The notes: generated from the letters alone by a model not told the origin. Counted from the stretch's first letter, positions 17,716-26,565 are shown. The stretch is 28,629 nucleotides of DNA from Flavobacteriales bacterium UBA3442 (GCA_002378565.1 DFSH01000031.1:11710-40338); one strand, 5' to 3'. Translations and numbers: made by a program.

Positions 17716-19959
17716 TCAAGTATTGGTTGCACTGTTTCTGTACTCTTCAACCAGGCTCATCAATGCCTTGACAAGATCCTTGGTCTCAAGGGCAAGATTA
17801 AAGAAGAGAGTGGTGTTCCGGGGGCTTGACTCTTCGGCGCGTGTCCGGCTGATTTGTGCGTCAATCACATCAGATATTCTCGCCAACACGGCCTCTTGTG
17901 CCTCAAGAACAGCACCAAGCCCATCAAAGTCTCTTGACTCAAACAAGGCTTTAACCTGGAGAACAACAACATTCACATCTGAACCGATGGTTCTCAACTC
18001 ATGCAATTGATCGGGATGCAGGGCTTTGTGATTGTTGTTCACGTGGCTGTAGCTCTTCTTTGCGAGGTACTCTAGTGACTGCACCATATCTGTGAGGTAG
18101 GCCAGGATGGTGATGTAGAAATTGCTGCCGCGAACGGAGGTTTCATCCAGGTTTTTGATGAAGTAAAAGAGGTGATTTCTCAAGCCCTCAACTTCCCCAT
18201 CAAGCTTATCGACGCGCTTGCGGTTATTGTTCAATTCGGACTCGTCCATGTTTGCCAACCCATCGATCATTGCTCCATAACTCTTTGCTACCCGGCCCAT
18301 GGCGTTGGAGATATTGTCAGCGCTTTCATCAATGATGCCCTGCACAGTCTTGCTTTCAAATTTTCGCAAGCCTGCAACGACACCGATATTGGCTACTTTT
18401 CGCTTGTGTGAACGGTAGCTGCGAAGCAGCAAGCCAACTGCCACAATCAAAAGCACTGCAATGGCTGCTTCTTGACCAAGGAAGATGACATAGGTCAATC
18501 CACCTGCAACGGCAAAGGCTGAAATAGCTGTCAGGAACCAGCCTCCAATCACAGTGAGTACGCCAGCAACCCTGTAAACGGCACTTTCGCGACCCCACGC
18601 CCGATCAGCAAACGAGGTGCCCATTGCCACCATGAAAGTCACATAGGTGGTGGAAAGTGGCAGCTTCATAGAGGTGGCGATAGAAATCAAAACACCGGCT
18701 ACGGCCAGATTGATGGATGCACGAATGTTGTCAAAGGCAGGCAGTTCTTTTGCCTTGTCCGCAGAGATGTTTTGAATGGGTCGACTGAAACTATCAGCTA
18801 CGTGGTCCAGGGTGCGCTGAGGCACGAAGGCACTCAGCAGGGAGACTGCGCGCGAGCTTCCTTTAACAATGCCCCGTGAGAGGAAGTTGGCGCTGAAGCG
18901 ATCGTTGCCCTCATCTTGTCGAGACAGATCAATGCCTGTTTCAACAACCGTTTGCGCTTTTTTAGAAAACCACAAGGTCAAGACCATGATGCCGCCAGCG
19001 AGGAATAGCAGGATGGGCTCAGAGGGCACTTTTTCTGACAGCACTCCCATGGAGAACTCTGAAGCGGCAACGCCAGAGGCAGACCAGGCTTCATAGGAAT
19101 GGTAAGCCGCCATTGGCACGCCAATAAAGTTCACCAAGTCATTGCCAGCAAAGGCCAGCGCCAAGGCAAACGTGCCAATGCCAATGACCAGCACCAAGAC
19201 ATTCTTTTTGAAGACATTGTTGATCACATAGGCGGCCCCTGACCACAGGACAAAGAGGCCTGCAATGATGGCGATGTTGTACGCAGCTAAAACATCCTTG
19301 ATGTCACCGTAATAGGGCGTGCCCTTGAGGCCTTTGAAAAAGATAAAGTAGCTGATGGCAGTCAGGCAGACGGCAGCGAACAGAAAGCCCACGCTCTGGA
19401 CTTTTTTCTCATACTGAAAAGTGAATACCAGGCGAGTCAGCCACTGCACGGCTGCACCAATGGTGAAGGCGATGAACACGGACAGCAGGATGCCGGTGAT
19501 GATCATCACGGCTTTGTCTTTGTTGATGTACGTTCCAAGGTCAGCCACGCTTTGCGCATCATCCATGCCAATCTTGATTAAGGCCATGACAACAGCGGCA
19601 CCAAGCAACTCAAACACAATAGACACCGTGGTGGACGTTGGCAGGCCTAAGCTGTTGTAAAAATCCAACAGGAGGACATCGGCGATCATGACTGAAATGA
19701 ATATGATCATGATTTCTGAGAAGTAAAATTCCCCAGGCATAAAGATGCCTTTGCGCGCAACCTCCATCATGCCACTTGAGAAGATGGCCCCCACAAAAAT
19801 GCCTAAGCTGGCAATGATGAGGATGTTTCGGAACGAGATGGCCTTGGATCCGATAGCTGAGTTCAAGAAGTTGACAGCGTCGTTGCTGACGCCGACTATC
19901 AGATCAATGATGGCAAGACCCAAAAGGGCTGCAAGGATGATGATGTATAGATTGTCCAT
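17716..19959 (-). CDS. inorganic phosphate transporter (Pit/PHO4 family) with fused PhoU-like domain
   Basis: 747 aa. The first ~510 residues are a PHO4-type permease with two inverted halves. The half signatures are GVSNDAVNFLNSAIGSKA (about 23-40) and, in the second half, the SMKLPLSTTYVTFMVAMG stretch (about 430-450), with FAGNDLVNFIGVPMAAY near 270. After the last helix and a basic RSYRSHKRK sequence, the C-terminal ~215 residues are soluble and helical with PhoU-like helix bundles (QGIIDESADNISNAMGRV). Pit permeases import metal phosphate with protons; the fused domain may gate uptake. Typical Pit proteins are 400-500 aa, so the extension is notable. Confidence 0.88.
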   Translation of the reverse strand: MDNLYIIILAALLGLAIIDLIVGVSNDAVNFLNSAIGSKAISFRNILIIASLGIFVGAIFSSGMMEVARKGIFMPGEFYFSEIMIIFISVMIADVLLLDFYNSLGLPTSTTVSIVFELLGAAVVMALIKIGMDDAQSVADLGTYINKDKAVMIITGILLSVFIAFTIGAAVQWLTRLVFTFQYEKKVQSVGFLFAAVCLTAISYFIFFKGLKGTPYYGDIKDVLAAYNIAIIAGLFVLWSGAAYVINNVFKKNVLVLVIGIGTFALALAFAGNDLVNFIGVPMAAYHSYEAWSASGVAASEFSMGVLSEKVPSEPILLFLAGGIMVLTLWFSKKAQTVVETGIDLSRQDEGNDRFSANFLSRGIVKGSSRAVSLLSAFVPQRTLDHVADSFSRPIQNISADKAKELPAFDNIRASINLAVAGVLISIATSMKLPLSTTYVTFMVAMGTSFADRAWGRESAVYRVAGVLTVIGGWFLTAISAFAVAGGLTYVIFLGQEAAIAVLLIVAVGLLLRSYRSHKRKVANIGVVAGLRKFESKTVQGIIDESADNISNAMGRVAKSYGAMIDGLANMDESELNNNRKRVDKLDGEVEGLRNHLFYFIKNLDETSVRGSNFYITILAYLTDMVQSLEYLAKKSYSHVNNNHKALHPDQLHELRTIGSDVNVVVLQVKALFESRDFDGLGAVLEAQEAVLARISDVIDAQISRTRAEESSPRNTTLFFNLALETKDLVKALMSLVEEYRNSATNT

Positions 19960-20325
19960 AGTCTGTGTTTAGGTTAACTAGCGCAAAGTTCACCAGAGTT
20001 CACGGGTTCAATGTGACGGCAATATTAATTTTACGGAAAGAGTCCCAAAAAAATAAATGCTTTCAACACCCCAATACCTTTCCCTTGACAAGAAGCAATC
20101 AAGGGCAACACCAAAGCAATAAGTAGGTGTATAATTGGCCTATTTATTGCTTGTAAATCAACCAGAGCTTCATGTCGTTTGTGTGTTGTGATGACGCTAC
20201 ACATGCCTAATAGCAATACCTTTAATGGGACTAAACAGGTTGTCACAACAAGTATTTTGAGTTTTGTTTTTATCTTCCGGAATGCTATGTAGCCAGCCAC
20301 ACATCAAAAACACAAAACACGAGAA
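19960..20325. other. 366-bp region without a confident gene
   Basis: This gap marks the change from the ~50% GC left part to the AT-rich right part. It holds the transporter promoter candidate. A minus-strand frame at 20300-20031 (89 codons, GTG start, two hydrophobic stretches ending IASCQGKGIGVLKAFIFLGLFP) could be a small membrane protein, but no family is recognised and AT-rich DNA readily gives such frames. No tRNA, hairpin terminator or repeat unit was seen. Confidence 0.4.
19984..20011 (-). promoter_or_regulatory. candidate promoter of the phosphate transporter gene
   Basis: On the minus strand TTG (20011-20009), a 17-bp spacer and GAACTTTG (19991-19984), one mismatch from TAnnTTTG. 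Initiation near 19977 leaves about 18 nt before the ATG. Three GTTCA repeats (plus strand, beginning 19988, 19998, 20006) overlap it and could be an operator. Confidence 0.38.
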
Positions 20326-20994
20326 ATGGACCAAACAATCACGATTAATCAGACGATAGCATTTGTAAAGTCAGAGCTCAAAAACGCTGAAGGTGGTCAC
20401 GATTGGTTTCATGTAGAGCGGGTTTTCAGGAATTCGATTTTAATAGCTAAAGACGAAGACGTTAATGCTTTTGTTGTTTCCTTGGCGGCGCTTTTGCATG
20501 ACATTGCCGATCCGAAATTTCATGATGGTGATGAAACTCTCGGACCCCAAAAAGCAACCAAATTTCTAAAAAATCAAAAAGTTGATAAAGAGACGATTGA
20601 TCATATTATAAAAATAATACTGCACATGTCTTATAAGAATTCTCTGGAAGAAGACGGTAAAGCATTCTCCTCTAAGGAGCTAGAGGTTGTGCAAGACGCA
20701 GACAGATTAGATGCTATTGGCGCTATTGGCATTGCCCGGTGTTTTAATTATGGCGGATTTAAAAACAGGGCTTTATACGACCCAAATATTTCACCTAATC
20801 TATACATGACAAAAAAGGAGTATAAAAAAAACAATGCCCCAACGATTAATCACTTTTATGAAAAATTACTGCTCCTAAAAGATAAAATGAACACGCCTAC
20901 AGGGAAGCGACTGGCTTCCAACAGACATGACTATATGGAGATCTTTCTAAAACAATTTTACCTTGAATGGGAAGGAAAATCAGGCTTATTGTAG
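20326..20994 (+). CDS. HD-domain metal-dependent phosphohydrolase
   Basis: 222 aa. The metal-binding HD motif set is complete: HDWFHVERV (His25, His29), LLHDIAD (His58-Asp59) and VVQDADRLDAIGAIGIAR (Asp126). This arrangement is that of the YedJ-like uncharacterised HD hydrolases rather than of SpoT or (p)ppGpp enzymes, since no synthetase domain is present. The substrate is unknown. Codons are AT-rich compared with the genes before 20 kb, in line with later acquisition. It converges with a small membrane protein gene 3 bp downstream. Confidence 0.85.
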   Translation: MDQTITINQTIAFVKSELKNAEGGHDWFHVERVFRNSILIAKDEDVNAFVVSLAALLHDIADPKFHDGDETLGPQKATKFLKNQKVDKETIDHIIKIILHMSYKNSLEEDGKAFSSKELEVVQDADRLDAIGAIGIARCFNYGGFKNRALYDPNISPNLYMTKKEYKKNNAPTINHFYEKLLLLKDKMNTPTGKRLASNRHDYMEIFLKQFYLEWEGKSGLL

Positions 20995-20997
20995 CAC

Positions 20998-21222
20998 CTA
21001 TGGTTTGGTTTTTCCCTTTAAGAAAACCGAAGTGACAACAGAAGCAAAAAAGAAAACATAACCCAATGGAATTAAAGCAAAGGGCTCTTTCAAGTAACCA
21101 TCCTTATCAACCTCACTGCCAATAATATGAAAAGAGCCATAACAGATTAAGCTAATTGTAAAGAACAGTATTGGTAATCTGTATTTTTGAAGACTTGCTC
21201 TCATAGAAAACTCCGATGGCAT
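20998..21222 (-). CDS. DUF3955-like small membrane protein
   Basis: 74 aa with two membrane helices (about 15-33 and 48-66). The segment between them, SEVDKDGYLKEPFALIPLGYVFF, carries the D-x-DG-x-L-x-EPF-x-LIPLG pattern I associate with DUF3955, a family of ~70-residue membrane proteins of unknown function. The start may be 21222 or the Met at 21204, just before the basic ASLQKYR. The downstream gene is tail to tail with it, and the upstream DoxX gene is divergent. Sequence is AT-rich. Confidence 0.65.
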   Translation of the reverse strand: MPSEFSMRASLQKYRLPILFFTISLICYGSFHIIGSEVDKDGYLKEPFALIPLGYVFFFASVVTSVFLKGKTKP

Positions 21223-21277
21223 AGAGGAACACTAAATGTACTAATCTTTAGAAAATGCCTGTTCCCAATAATCAAAA

Positions 21278-21691
21278 ATGATGAAAAAATTAAACATTCT
21301 ACGAGCTTTATCGAGGCCACTACTAAAAGTAAGTTTAGCAATATTTTTAATTTTTGGTGGGGCAAAGCATTTTATAAATCCTGATTTTTACACTCCTTTT
21401 GTGCCTTCATTTTTGCCGTTTACAATGGCCATTGTATATATTTCTGGTTTGCTTGAAATCATACTTGGCCTTGCATTACTTTTCAAAAAACAGGCAACCA
21501 TAGGCGCTTGGGGAATTTTAATTTTAATGCTCTTGTTTTTGCCAATTCATATTTGGGATGTGTTTTCTGAAACACCTGCCGTAGGAAGCCATAAAGCTGC
21601 TTTGGCAAGATTGCCAATTCAATTCTTGCTCATATTTATTGCCTGGAAGGTCAAAAACAATGTTTCACAACATAATCTAACCAATAGATAG
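21278..21691 (+). CDS. DoxX-family membrane protein
   Basis: 137 aa with four predicted membrane helices. The pattern of the DoxX family is clear: an early IFGGAKHFINPDFY (about 21-34), the helix ISGLLEIILGLALLF (about 55-69), a LPIHIWDVF loop, and ARLPIQFLLIFIAWKV at the end. DoxX-type proteins are small quinone-associated or redox-linked membrane proteins; in most bacteria the role is unknown. The gene stands alone, divergent from the DUF3955-like gene and followed by 115 bp before the epimerase. Confidence 0.8.
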   Translation: MMKKLNILRALSRPLLKVSLAIFLIFGGAKHFINPDFYTPFVPSFLPFTMAIVYISGLLEIILGLALLFKKQATIGAWGILILMLLFLPIHIWDVFSETPAVGSHKAALARLPIQFLLIFIAWKVKNNVSQHNLTNR

Positions 21692-21806
21692 CAGCCAACA
21701 AACCACCTCTGCCATAGCTTGCAGTGTATAGTGCTCACTTCTCATAGGCCAAGGATCATTGGCGGATCACCAGCCTATTGAAGCAGCCCAGTGTATTTTT
21801 GCAAGA

Positions 21807-22757
21807 ATGAAACCGCTGAAGCAACAAAAGGAAATTTGGATTTTGGGATCTACAGGGTATGTGGGATCTCAGCTCACGAGTTTACTAATTCAAAAGCGTC
21901 AACGAGGAGACTTTCCCGGTAGAATATCCGCTCTAGGACACCGCACCATTCTTCCTTGGGTTATGCAGCGCACAAATTTCTTCATGTCCTCCTTAGGCAA
22001 GCTCAAGAAGAACAAATTCATTGATTACCCTCCAGATGTTGTCTTCCACTGTGCGCGACTCGCGGGGAAGACAGATCGCGGCCGAAGAGCGGCTGCAAAA
22101 CAGGGCTACCGTGCCAATATCAACCTTCGCGACATTTTTGAGCAACTGCCTAAGCCCCCAACGGTAGTGTATTGCAGCGGAACATTGATGTATGGCAATA
22201 CAGCTAAAATTGCCAACGAAGAACAATCTATATCCCCCATAGCCTATGCCCGTGCCTATGAATATGCGGAGCGCCCATTTACCAGGGAGCTATCTGAAGC
22301 ACCTTTAGATGTCCGCACTGCCAGACCAGCTTGGATTTTGGGGCCGGATTCTTGGTTTGAATATTTCTTTTACCGTCCGGCATTAGAGCTTGGATTTGTG
22401 CCCTATTACGGCAATGGAGGGCAACAAATGTCCATCATTTCAGTAGAGGACTGCGCGGGTCAATTACTCCACGTAGCTACACATGGCGCCCCAGGAGAAA
22501 GCTATAACCTTTTTGGTTTTGCGCCCATCTCTCAGTTAGAATTTGCAAAGAAAACTGCGAAAATTTTAGATCTAGACGTAAGGCAGATAAGGGAGAAAGA
22601 ATTGGTCAAAAAACACGGAAAGACCGCAGCAGAGGCACTGACTTCGAATACACCTATAACCACGCTACATACAGAATGGAAAGCTTCGTATAACGCTGTT
22701 GACCATGACCTGGGCCTGATGATAGCTAGGGCGGTTAAATTACTTGAGATGCGCTAG
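21807..22757 (+). CDS. NAD-dependent epimerase/dehydratase-like protein (extended SDR)
   Basis: 316 aa. The N-terminal Rossmann dinucleotide motif is GSTGYVG (14-20). The middle has VVYCSGTLMYGNT and the end a substrate domain with ARPAWILGP (about 175). The usual catalytic YxxxK is changed: the aligned stretch reads YARAY (147-151), with Tyr in place of Lys and no nearby lysine, so normal SDR catalysis may be lost. The frame continues upstream to a TTG at 21759, but the ATG at 21807 gives a compact start before the Rossmann strand. It is convergent with the polysaccharide unit, 5 bp apart, and could act on a sugar nucleotide made for it (inference). Confidence 0.72.
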   Translation: MKPLKQQKEIWILGSTGYVGSQLTSLLIQKRQRGDFPGRISALGHRTILPWVMQRTNFFMSSLGKLKKNKFIDYPPDVVFHCARLAGKTDRGRRAAAKQGYRANINLRDIFEQLPKPPTVVYCSGTLMYGNTAKIANEEQSISPIAYARAYEYAERPFTRELSEAPLDVRTARPAWILGPDSWFEYFFYRPALELGFVPYYGNGGQQMSIISVEDCAGQLLHVATHGAPGESYNLFGFAPISQLEFAKKTAKILDLDVRQIREKELVKKHGKTAAEALTSNTPITTLHTEWKASYNAVDHDLGLMIARAVKLLEMR

Positions 22758-22762
22758 TTAAG

Positions 22763-23560
22763 CTAGGGATCTTCCGACTGGAATTCATACAGCATGTACT
22801 CCCCAAAGGTGCCCAGTTTCGTGGTTGAAACAGAATCATCTATTTGCCAGAGCAGGTGGAGCAGTGAGCTAGGCAGCAGCTTATGAAGCTTGTGGTAATA
22901 CCACGCTGGATAAACAATACTATACCCTCTGCTGTATGTCAACGGCAGCTTCACCTTTTTGCTAATACTTCTCGGCGCGTAGCACTTGCTTGCCAAATAA
23001 TTAGTCGGTGAATAGCCTCCCCACACCTTACGCCAGCGAGCAAATGCATTCCGAGGCTTGCCTTTAAGCAGCTCAATGAGTGTGCCGGCCAGGTAGTATT
23101 TATTGACAAAGGTGAGCACCATTCGTCCGCCCGGCTTAAGCGCTTTACGAAGACAAGACATGGCGTGGTCAAGATTATCTACCGTATTTAAGGCGCCAAA
23201 GAAAACGTAGATCATGTCAAATTTCACATCAGGGAACAGCGTATTTAAATGCTCTACGCTCCCTTGGGCAATTTGTCCGTTTTTCAGCTTATAGCTGTCA
23301 ATTTTCTCTTGAGTTAGGCGTACCATTTCCGCTGAAACATCAATGCCGTAATACTGCTGATCTGGAAACTGCTCTGCGAAATGGACCAGGTCAAATCCTG
23401 GACCAAACCCAACCTCTAACACCGTGGATTGTGGATGAGATTTTACGCGCTCGCGAAAACTCTGTCTAATCCTTTGCAGTGCAGGATTCAAATTATAGCG
23501 ACGCTCAAAATCTACGGCATCCTTATCGTAATAATGCCCTACTTCACGGTAATAGCTCAT
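22763..23560 (-). CDS. class I SAM-dependent methyltransferase
   Basis: 265 aa. SAM motif I is VLEVGFGPGFDLVHFAE (about 46-62), with the acidic ribose-binding residue in YYGIDVSAEMV (about 72) and motif IV DMIYVFFGALNTV (about 117). GGRMVLTFVNKYYL lies near 150. The C-terminal ~100 residues, with several Tyr/Lys/Trp, are group specific. It is last in the leftward unit and overlaps the O-antigen ligase-like gene by 17 bp, so a role in methylating a polysaccharide or its precursor is likely but not shown. Confidence 0.8.
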   Translation of the reverse strand: MSYYREVGHYYDKDAVDFERRYNLNPALQRIRQSFRERVKSHPQSTVLEVGFGPGFDLVHFAEQFPDQQYYGIDVSAEMVRLTQEKIDSYKLKNGQIAQGSVEHLNTLFPDVKFDMIYVFFGALNTVDNLDHAMSCLRKALKPGGRMVLTFVNKYYLAGTLIELLKGKPRNAFARWRKVWGGYSPTNYLASKCYAPRSISKKVKLPLTYSRGYSIVYPAWYYHKLHKLLPSSLLHLLWQIDDSVSTTKLGTFGEYMLYEFQSEDP

Positions 23561-24935
23561 GGTCTTTGCGTCTTAATTGGATGTCAAAGTAGGCTGCTGA
23601 TCCCCAAAAGAGGAAGGCAAATACTGGCTGGTTCAAGAAATTATTGAATTGCATATGAAACAGGTAAGTGCTCAAGGCTAAGAATAAGGCTGTTTGCGGT
23701 GAGCCCAGGCTTCCTCTTAGAAACCCATAGTAAACCCAGCGCCCGATAATGATTAAGAATACCAGTACTGACCCTATCCCATTCTCGCTGAGTTGAAGTA
23801 GGATTTCTGAATGCGCACTGCCACCTGAGCCCTGTGGGGGAGAATCGGGGTTCCGCACCGTTAACCTGTTTTCCAAACTTTTCTCTTGGAAGGGAATATA
23901 GGTGAACTGATAGGTGCCGGGGCCAAAACCAAACAACGGGCGCTCTTCAAACATGCGCAAGGCGCTTACCCACCTATTGAGTCGTTCAATATTGCTGGCA
24001 TCTGTTTGAACGTTGGTTACGGACATGCTTTTCTCCACTATAGTGGCCTGGGGATCATGGCTTTGGTATGAATTATAGGTGAATGATTCCTGGATCTTGT
24101 CAGTGCCAAACACCCCAAGGTAGACCACGACTAAAGCCACGGGTAAAAGCCAACGCCAAAACTGAGGCAGGTGCATTAATGCCCAAAGAAGTGCCATGAA
24201 AGCTAAAGACCATAACGCAGCACGAGAGCCGCTTAGGACGGTAAGAACGGTAGCTATAACGGCAATTAAAATCCAGTTTTTTTGAATTCTTGTTTGGCCC
24301 CACGCATACCCCGCTATGATCGCAAGACTTGCCCCAAGTATCGTGTGGCTATAGAAAAAGGGTTGATAGATTCCCGAAATGGTTAGAGGGTTGAAATCAA
24401 ACTTTATAAACTGGACCAGGCCCACTATGAGAACAGGAACCAACCCCCACATAAAAGGCACAATAGGGAAAGGCTTGCCCCGATTTCCCAATAGCAAGAA
24501 TCCATAATAGAACGTGAAGACAAATAGTCCATTAATAATCGCAAATTTCAGACTTACCAGAGGGATTTCTGACATCCAAATTCCTGGAGTAAAACTCAGT
24601 AGCCAGAGCAGTGGCCATGGATTTTTCTTTATGATGGAGAGGTTTAGGGGTGCTAGAAGCCTGAGAAGGACCACCAAGGAAAGCACCACGATCAGCCCCT
24701 CCGCGGGTAGATGTAAATCCCCAAAAGGGAGCTTAACTTTTACTGAAAGAGGAAGCAGCAGTGCAAGAAGTAAATACCCTGTATGTTCCAGTTGACGTTT
24801 CCATACCCACCACGCAAGAGACAGGGCGGCAACTGTGGCATAAATCGCCCCCCAATGAAAGTCAAAGTACAGTGCCACAGCGAGCCCCGTGGTTATGGCC
24901 AGAAGCAGAGCGATATGTTTGTTTTTTAAGGGCAA
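23544..24935 (-). CDS. O-antigen ligase/polymerase-family membrane protein
   Basis: 463 aa with about 11-12 membrane helices. The Wzy_C/WaaL-type region contains LSGSRAALWSLAFMAL (about 235-250). Beyond a long extracytoplasmic loop come ERPLFGFGPGTYQF (about 335) and GGSAHSEILLQLSENGIGSVLVFL (about 375-398), where the conserved Gly-rich and His-Ser residues lie. These enzymes either join O-polysaccharide to lipid A core or polymerise repeat units; sequence alone does not decide. With a Wzz-like gene directly upstream, a polymerase (Wzy-like) role is favoured. It is third in the leftward unit. Confidence 0.82.
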   Translation of the reverse strand: MPLKNKHIALLLAITTGLAVALYFDFHWGAIYATVAALSLAWWVWKRQLEHTGYLLLALLLPLSVKVKLPFGDLHLPAEGLIVVLSLVVLLRLLAPLNLSIIKKNPWPLLWLLSFTPGIWMSEIPLVSLKFAIINGLFVFTFYYGFLLLGNRGKPFPIVPFMWGLVPVLIVGLVQFIKFDFNPLTISGIYQPFFYSHTILGASLAIIAGYAWGQTRIQKNWILIAVIATVLTVLSGSRAALWSLAFMALLWALMHLPQFWRWLLPVALVVVYLGVFGTDKIQESFTYNSYQSHDPQATIVEKSMSVTNVQTDASNIERLNRWVSALRMFEERPLFGFGPGTYQFTYIPFQEKSLENRLTVRNPDSPPQGSGGSAHSEILLQLSENGIGSVLVFLIIIGRWVYYGFLRGSLGSPQTALFLALSTYLFHMQFNNFLNQPVFAFLFWGSAAYFDIQLRRKDHELLP

Positions 24936-24938
24936 TGA

Positions 24939-25712
24939 TTAGGCCTTTTCTGATGCCAGAAATTCTGTGGAAACCCCACGCTGCAAGGCAAAGACTACTA
25001 GTCCCGACAACAGGGCAATAGCCCAGGCAGGAATATCAGCTCGTCTCGGAGTTTCGCTTGCTACAGAAATCACATAAGATGCCGGAGCCGGTGCGTGTAA
25101 GTACTCTTTCAAATTTTCCAGCTTGCGTTCGCTTTTTGTCAATTCAACCACCACGCTTCCATATTGGCGTTCCTTTCTAAAGATGAGTGCGACAAAGGCT
25201 AAAGAGTCAGCCTGCGCTTCAAAACGAAGAGAGTCTAACCCCTTGCGTAAGAACTTTTCCTCTTTTTTTAGCGAGGAGGATCTCCCTTGCATTACGTTAA
25301 AACTCATACCTACATTCTGTCGAAGCATGCGCTGTTTGATAGAGTCCGCAGCACGCACTGCTCCGTTGGCAATCTCTGCAGCAAGCTTGGCATCAGCAGC
25401 TTCTGCACGCACCTGCACCGCGCCGTTTCTTGTTTTGCTAATGTCTAGGGAAAAGTCTGAGCCGTATCGGCTGACCAAAGCCAAATTTAAACTCTGACTG
25501 CCCATTAATTCTAAATGCGCATCCACCTCTATGGGTGAACCAAAACCAATGCCATTTTGATCAATTTGCTTCTCAAGCAGCGTGAGCGGGACAAAGAAAA
25601 TAGTCTCTGCTTCATAGCGAGCTGGACGCACAAAGGCGATGGCGAAGAATACCGCAGCAGCCACGACACTGACAACAATTTGTTTTCTAATCATTTTATT
25701 TGCTTTTAACAT
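24939..25712 (-). CDS. Wzz-like polysaccharide chain-length determinant
   Basis: 257 aa with the two-helix Wzz layout: an N-terminal membrane helix (about 11-27, IVVSVVAAAVFFAIAFV), an extracytoplasmic region with YEAETIFFVP and long helices (about 30-215), and a C-terminal membrane helix (IPAWAIALLSGLVVFAL, about 226-243). No tyrosine kinase domain follows. Wzz-type proteins set the length of O-antigen or exopolysaccharide. The start overlaps the nucleotidyltransferase gene by 17 bp and the stop is 3 bp from the ligase/polymerase gene. Confidence 0.75.
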   Translation of the reverse strand: MLKANKMIRKQIVVSVVAAAVFFAIAFVRPARYEAETIFFVPLTLLEKQIDQNGIGFGSPIEVDAHLELMGSQSLNLALVSRYGSDFSLDISKTRNGAVQVRAEAADAKLAAEIANGAVRAADSIKQRMLRQNVGMSFNVMQGRSSSLKKEEKFLRKGLDSLRFEAQADSLAFVALIFRKERQYGSVVVELTKSERKLENLKEYLHAPAPASYVISVASETPRRADIPAWAIALLSGLVVFALQRGVSTEFLASEKA

Positions 25713-26565
25713 TGTAGTGATCCATTAATTTTTGTTCCACACTATCTGGAAAGTAGGCAGACGAATGTGCCTCTGCTTCATAATAACTTGAATCACCACT
25801 TGCGTTTTCAGTCATGTGTGTCTGAAACTTACCTCTGGCCCATTGTTCTAGTTTTTCAGCGCCTAGAAACTCTAGAATTTGCTCCGTCCATTTGCTGTAA
25901 GCTACCGGAGGTTGTGGTTTATTTGGAAAGACAAAGTTGGGCAAGAATGCAGACAACCAGTTGTTCTCTTGAAGGAAATGATCCATAATCTCCGGATGAG
26001 TTAGCGGCAATAAAGACGCGGCTTCTGCGGCCGTATAAAGATTCTTTTTCTTCAGCTTTAGTTTTCTCTCGTCCATCAACATATTGATACAGAAGTACTT
26101 TTCGGAATTCAATAAAAACAGCTTTTTAAAGCCAATTAAAAATAGTTTTGCCAGCCAGACTCTTCCCGCCTTTGTGATTATGAAAAAGTCTATATCATCC
26201 GAGGCGTTCTGCATTCCCATATTTGAAAGTGAGCCAGAAAGGTATACGCCACGGACATAAGGGAACGACTGAATGAAATAGCCCATTCTTCGCGCTATTT
26301 TTAGTCTGCCCAGGTTCAAGTTTTGACAATTTTTTCTAACCTGAATATGATCAGGGTTTAACGCGTAAAACCCTTCTGAATAAAACACTTGTTGAGAATC
26401 AGCCATGGGCTGCAAGGCACTTTCTAAATCCGCGATAGAAGCTTCAACTCTCAAAAATTTGCGGATCTCTTCAATGTATAGCGGGTGCTTGAAGAATTCG
26501 AAATAACGCAATGTTCTTTCGATCTCCTGTTCAATCGAAAATGAAGAATGCGACAATGGGCCCAT
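25696..26565 (-). CDS. nucleotidyltransferase-fold protein with N-terminal winged helix
   Basis: 289 aa. Residues about 12-70 resemble a winged helix (RTLRYFEFFKHPLYIEEI...FYSEGFYAL). The central domain has the nucleotidyltransferase superfamily signature: GS at 111-112 and, after a short insert, Asp124 and Asp126 in SDDIDFFII. The third acidic ligand cannot be assigned by eye. The C-terminal ~50 residues are polar. This layout recurs in Bacteroidota polysaccharide loci, with no known substrate. It is first in the four-gene unit nucleotidyltransferase, Wzz, ligase/polymerase, methyltransferase. Regulation or nucleotide transfer to an envelope precursor is a guess only. Confidence 0.72.
   Translation of the reverse strand: MGPLSHSSFSIEQEIERTLRYFEFFKHPLYIEEIRKFLRVEASIADLESALQPMADSQQVFYSEGFYALNPDHIQVRKNCQNLNLGRLKIARRMGYFIQSFPYVRGVYLSGSLSNMGMQNASDDIDFFIITKAGRVWLAKLFLIGFKKLFLLNSEKYFCINMLMDERKLKLKKKNLYTAAEAASLLPLTHPEIMDHFLQENNWLSAFLPNFVFPNKPQPPVAYSKWTEQILEFLGAEKLEQWARGKFQTHMTENASGDSSYYEAEAHSSAYFPDSVEQKLMDHYNVKSK

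Noticed and set aside
20085..20135. TTGACA (20085) and TATAAT (20130) resembling a sigma70 promoter
   Set aside because: The spacer is 39 bp, far from the 16-18 bp needed, and the E. coli consensus does not apply well to Bacteroidota.
20031..20300. 89-codon minus-strand frame as a gene
   Set aside because: Two hydrophobic stretches but a GTG start, no recognised family and no promoter match. It is described under the intergenic region rather than called.
21794..21801. TATTTTTG as a promoter element for the epimerase-like gene
   Set aside because: Same problem: it ends 5 bp before the chosen ATG and has no TTG 17-23 bp upstream.
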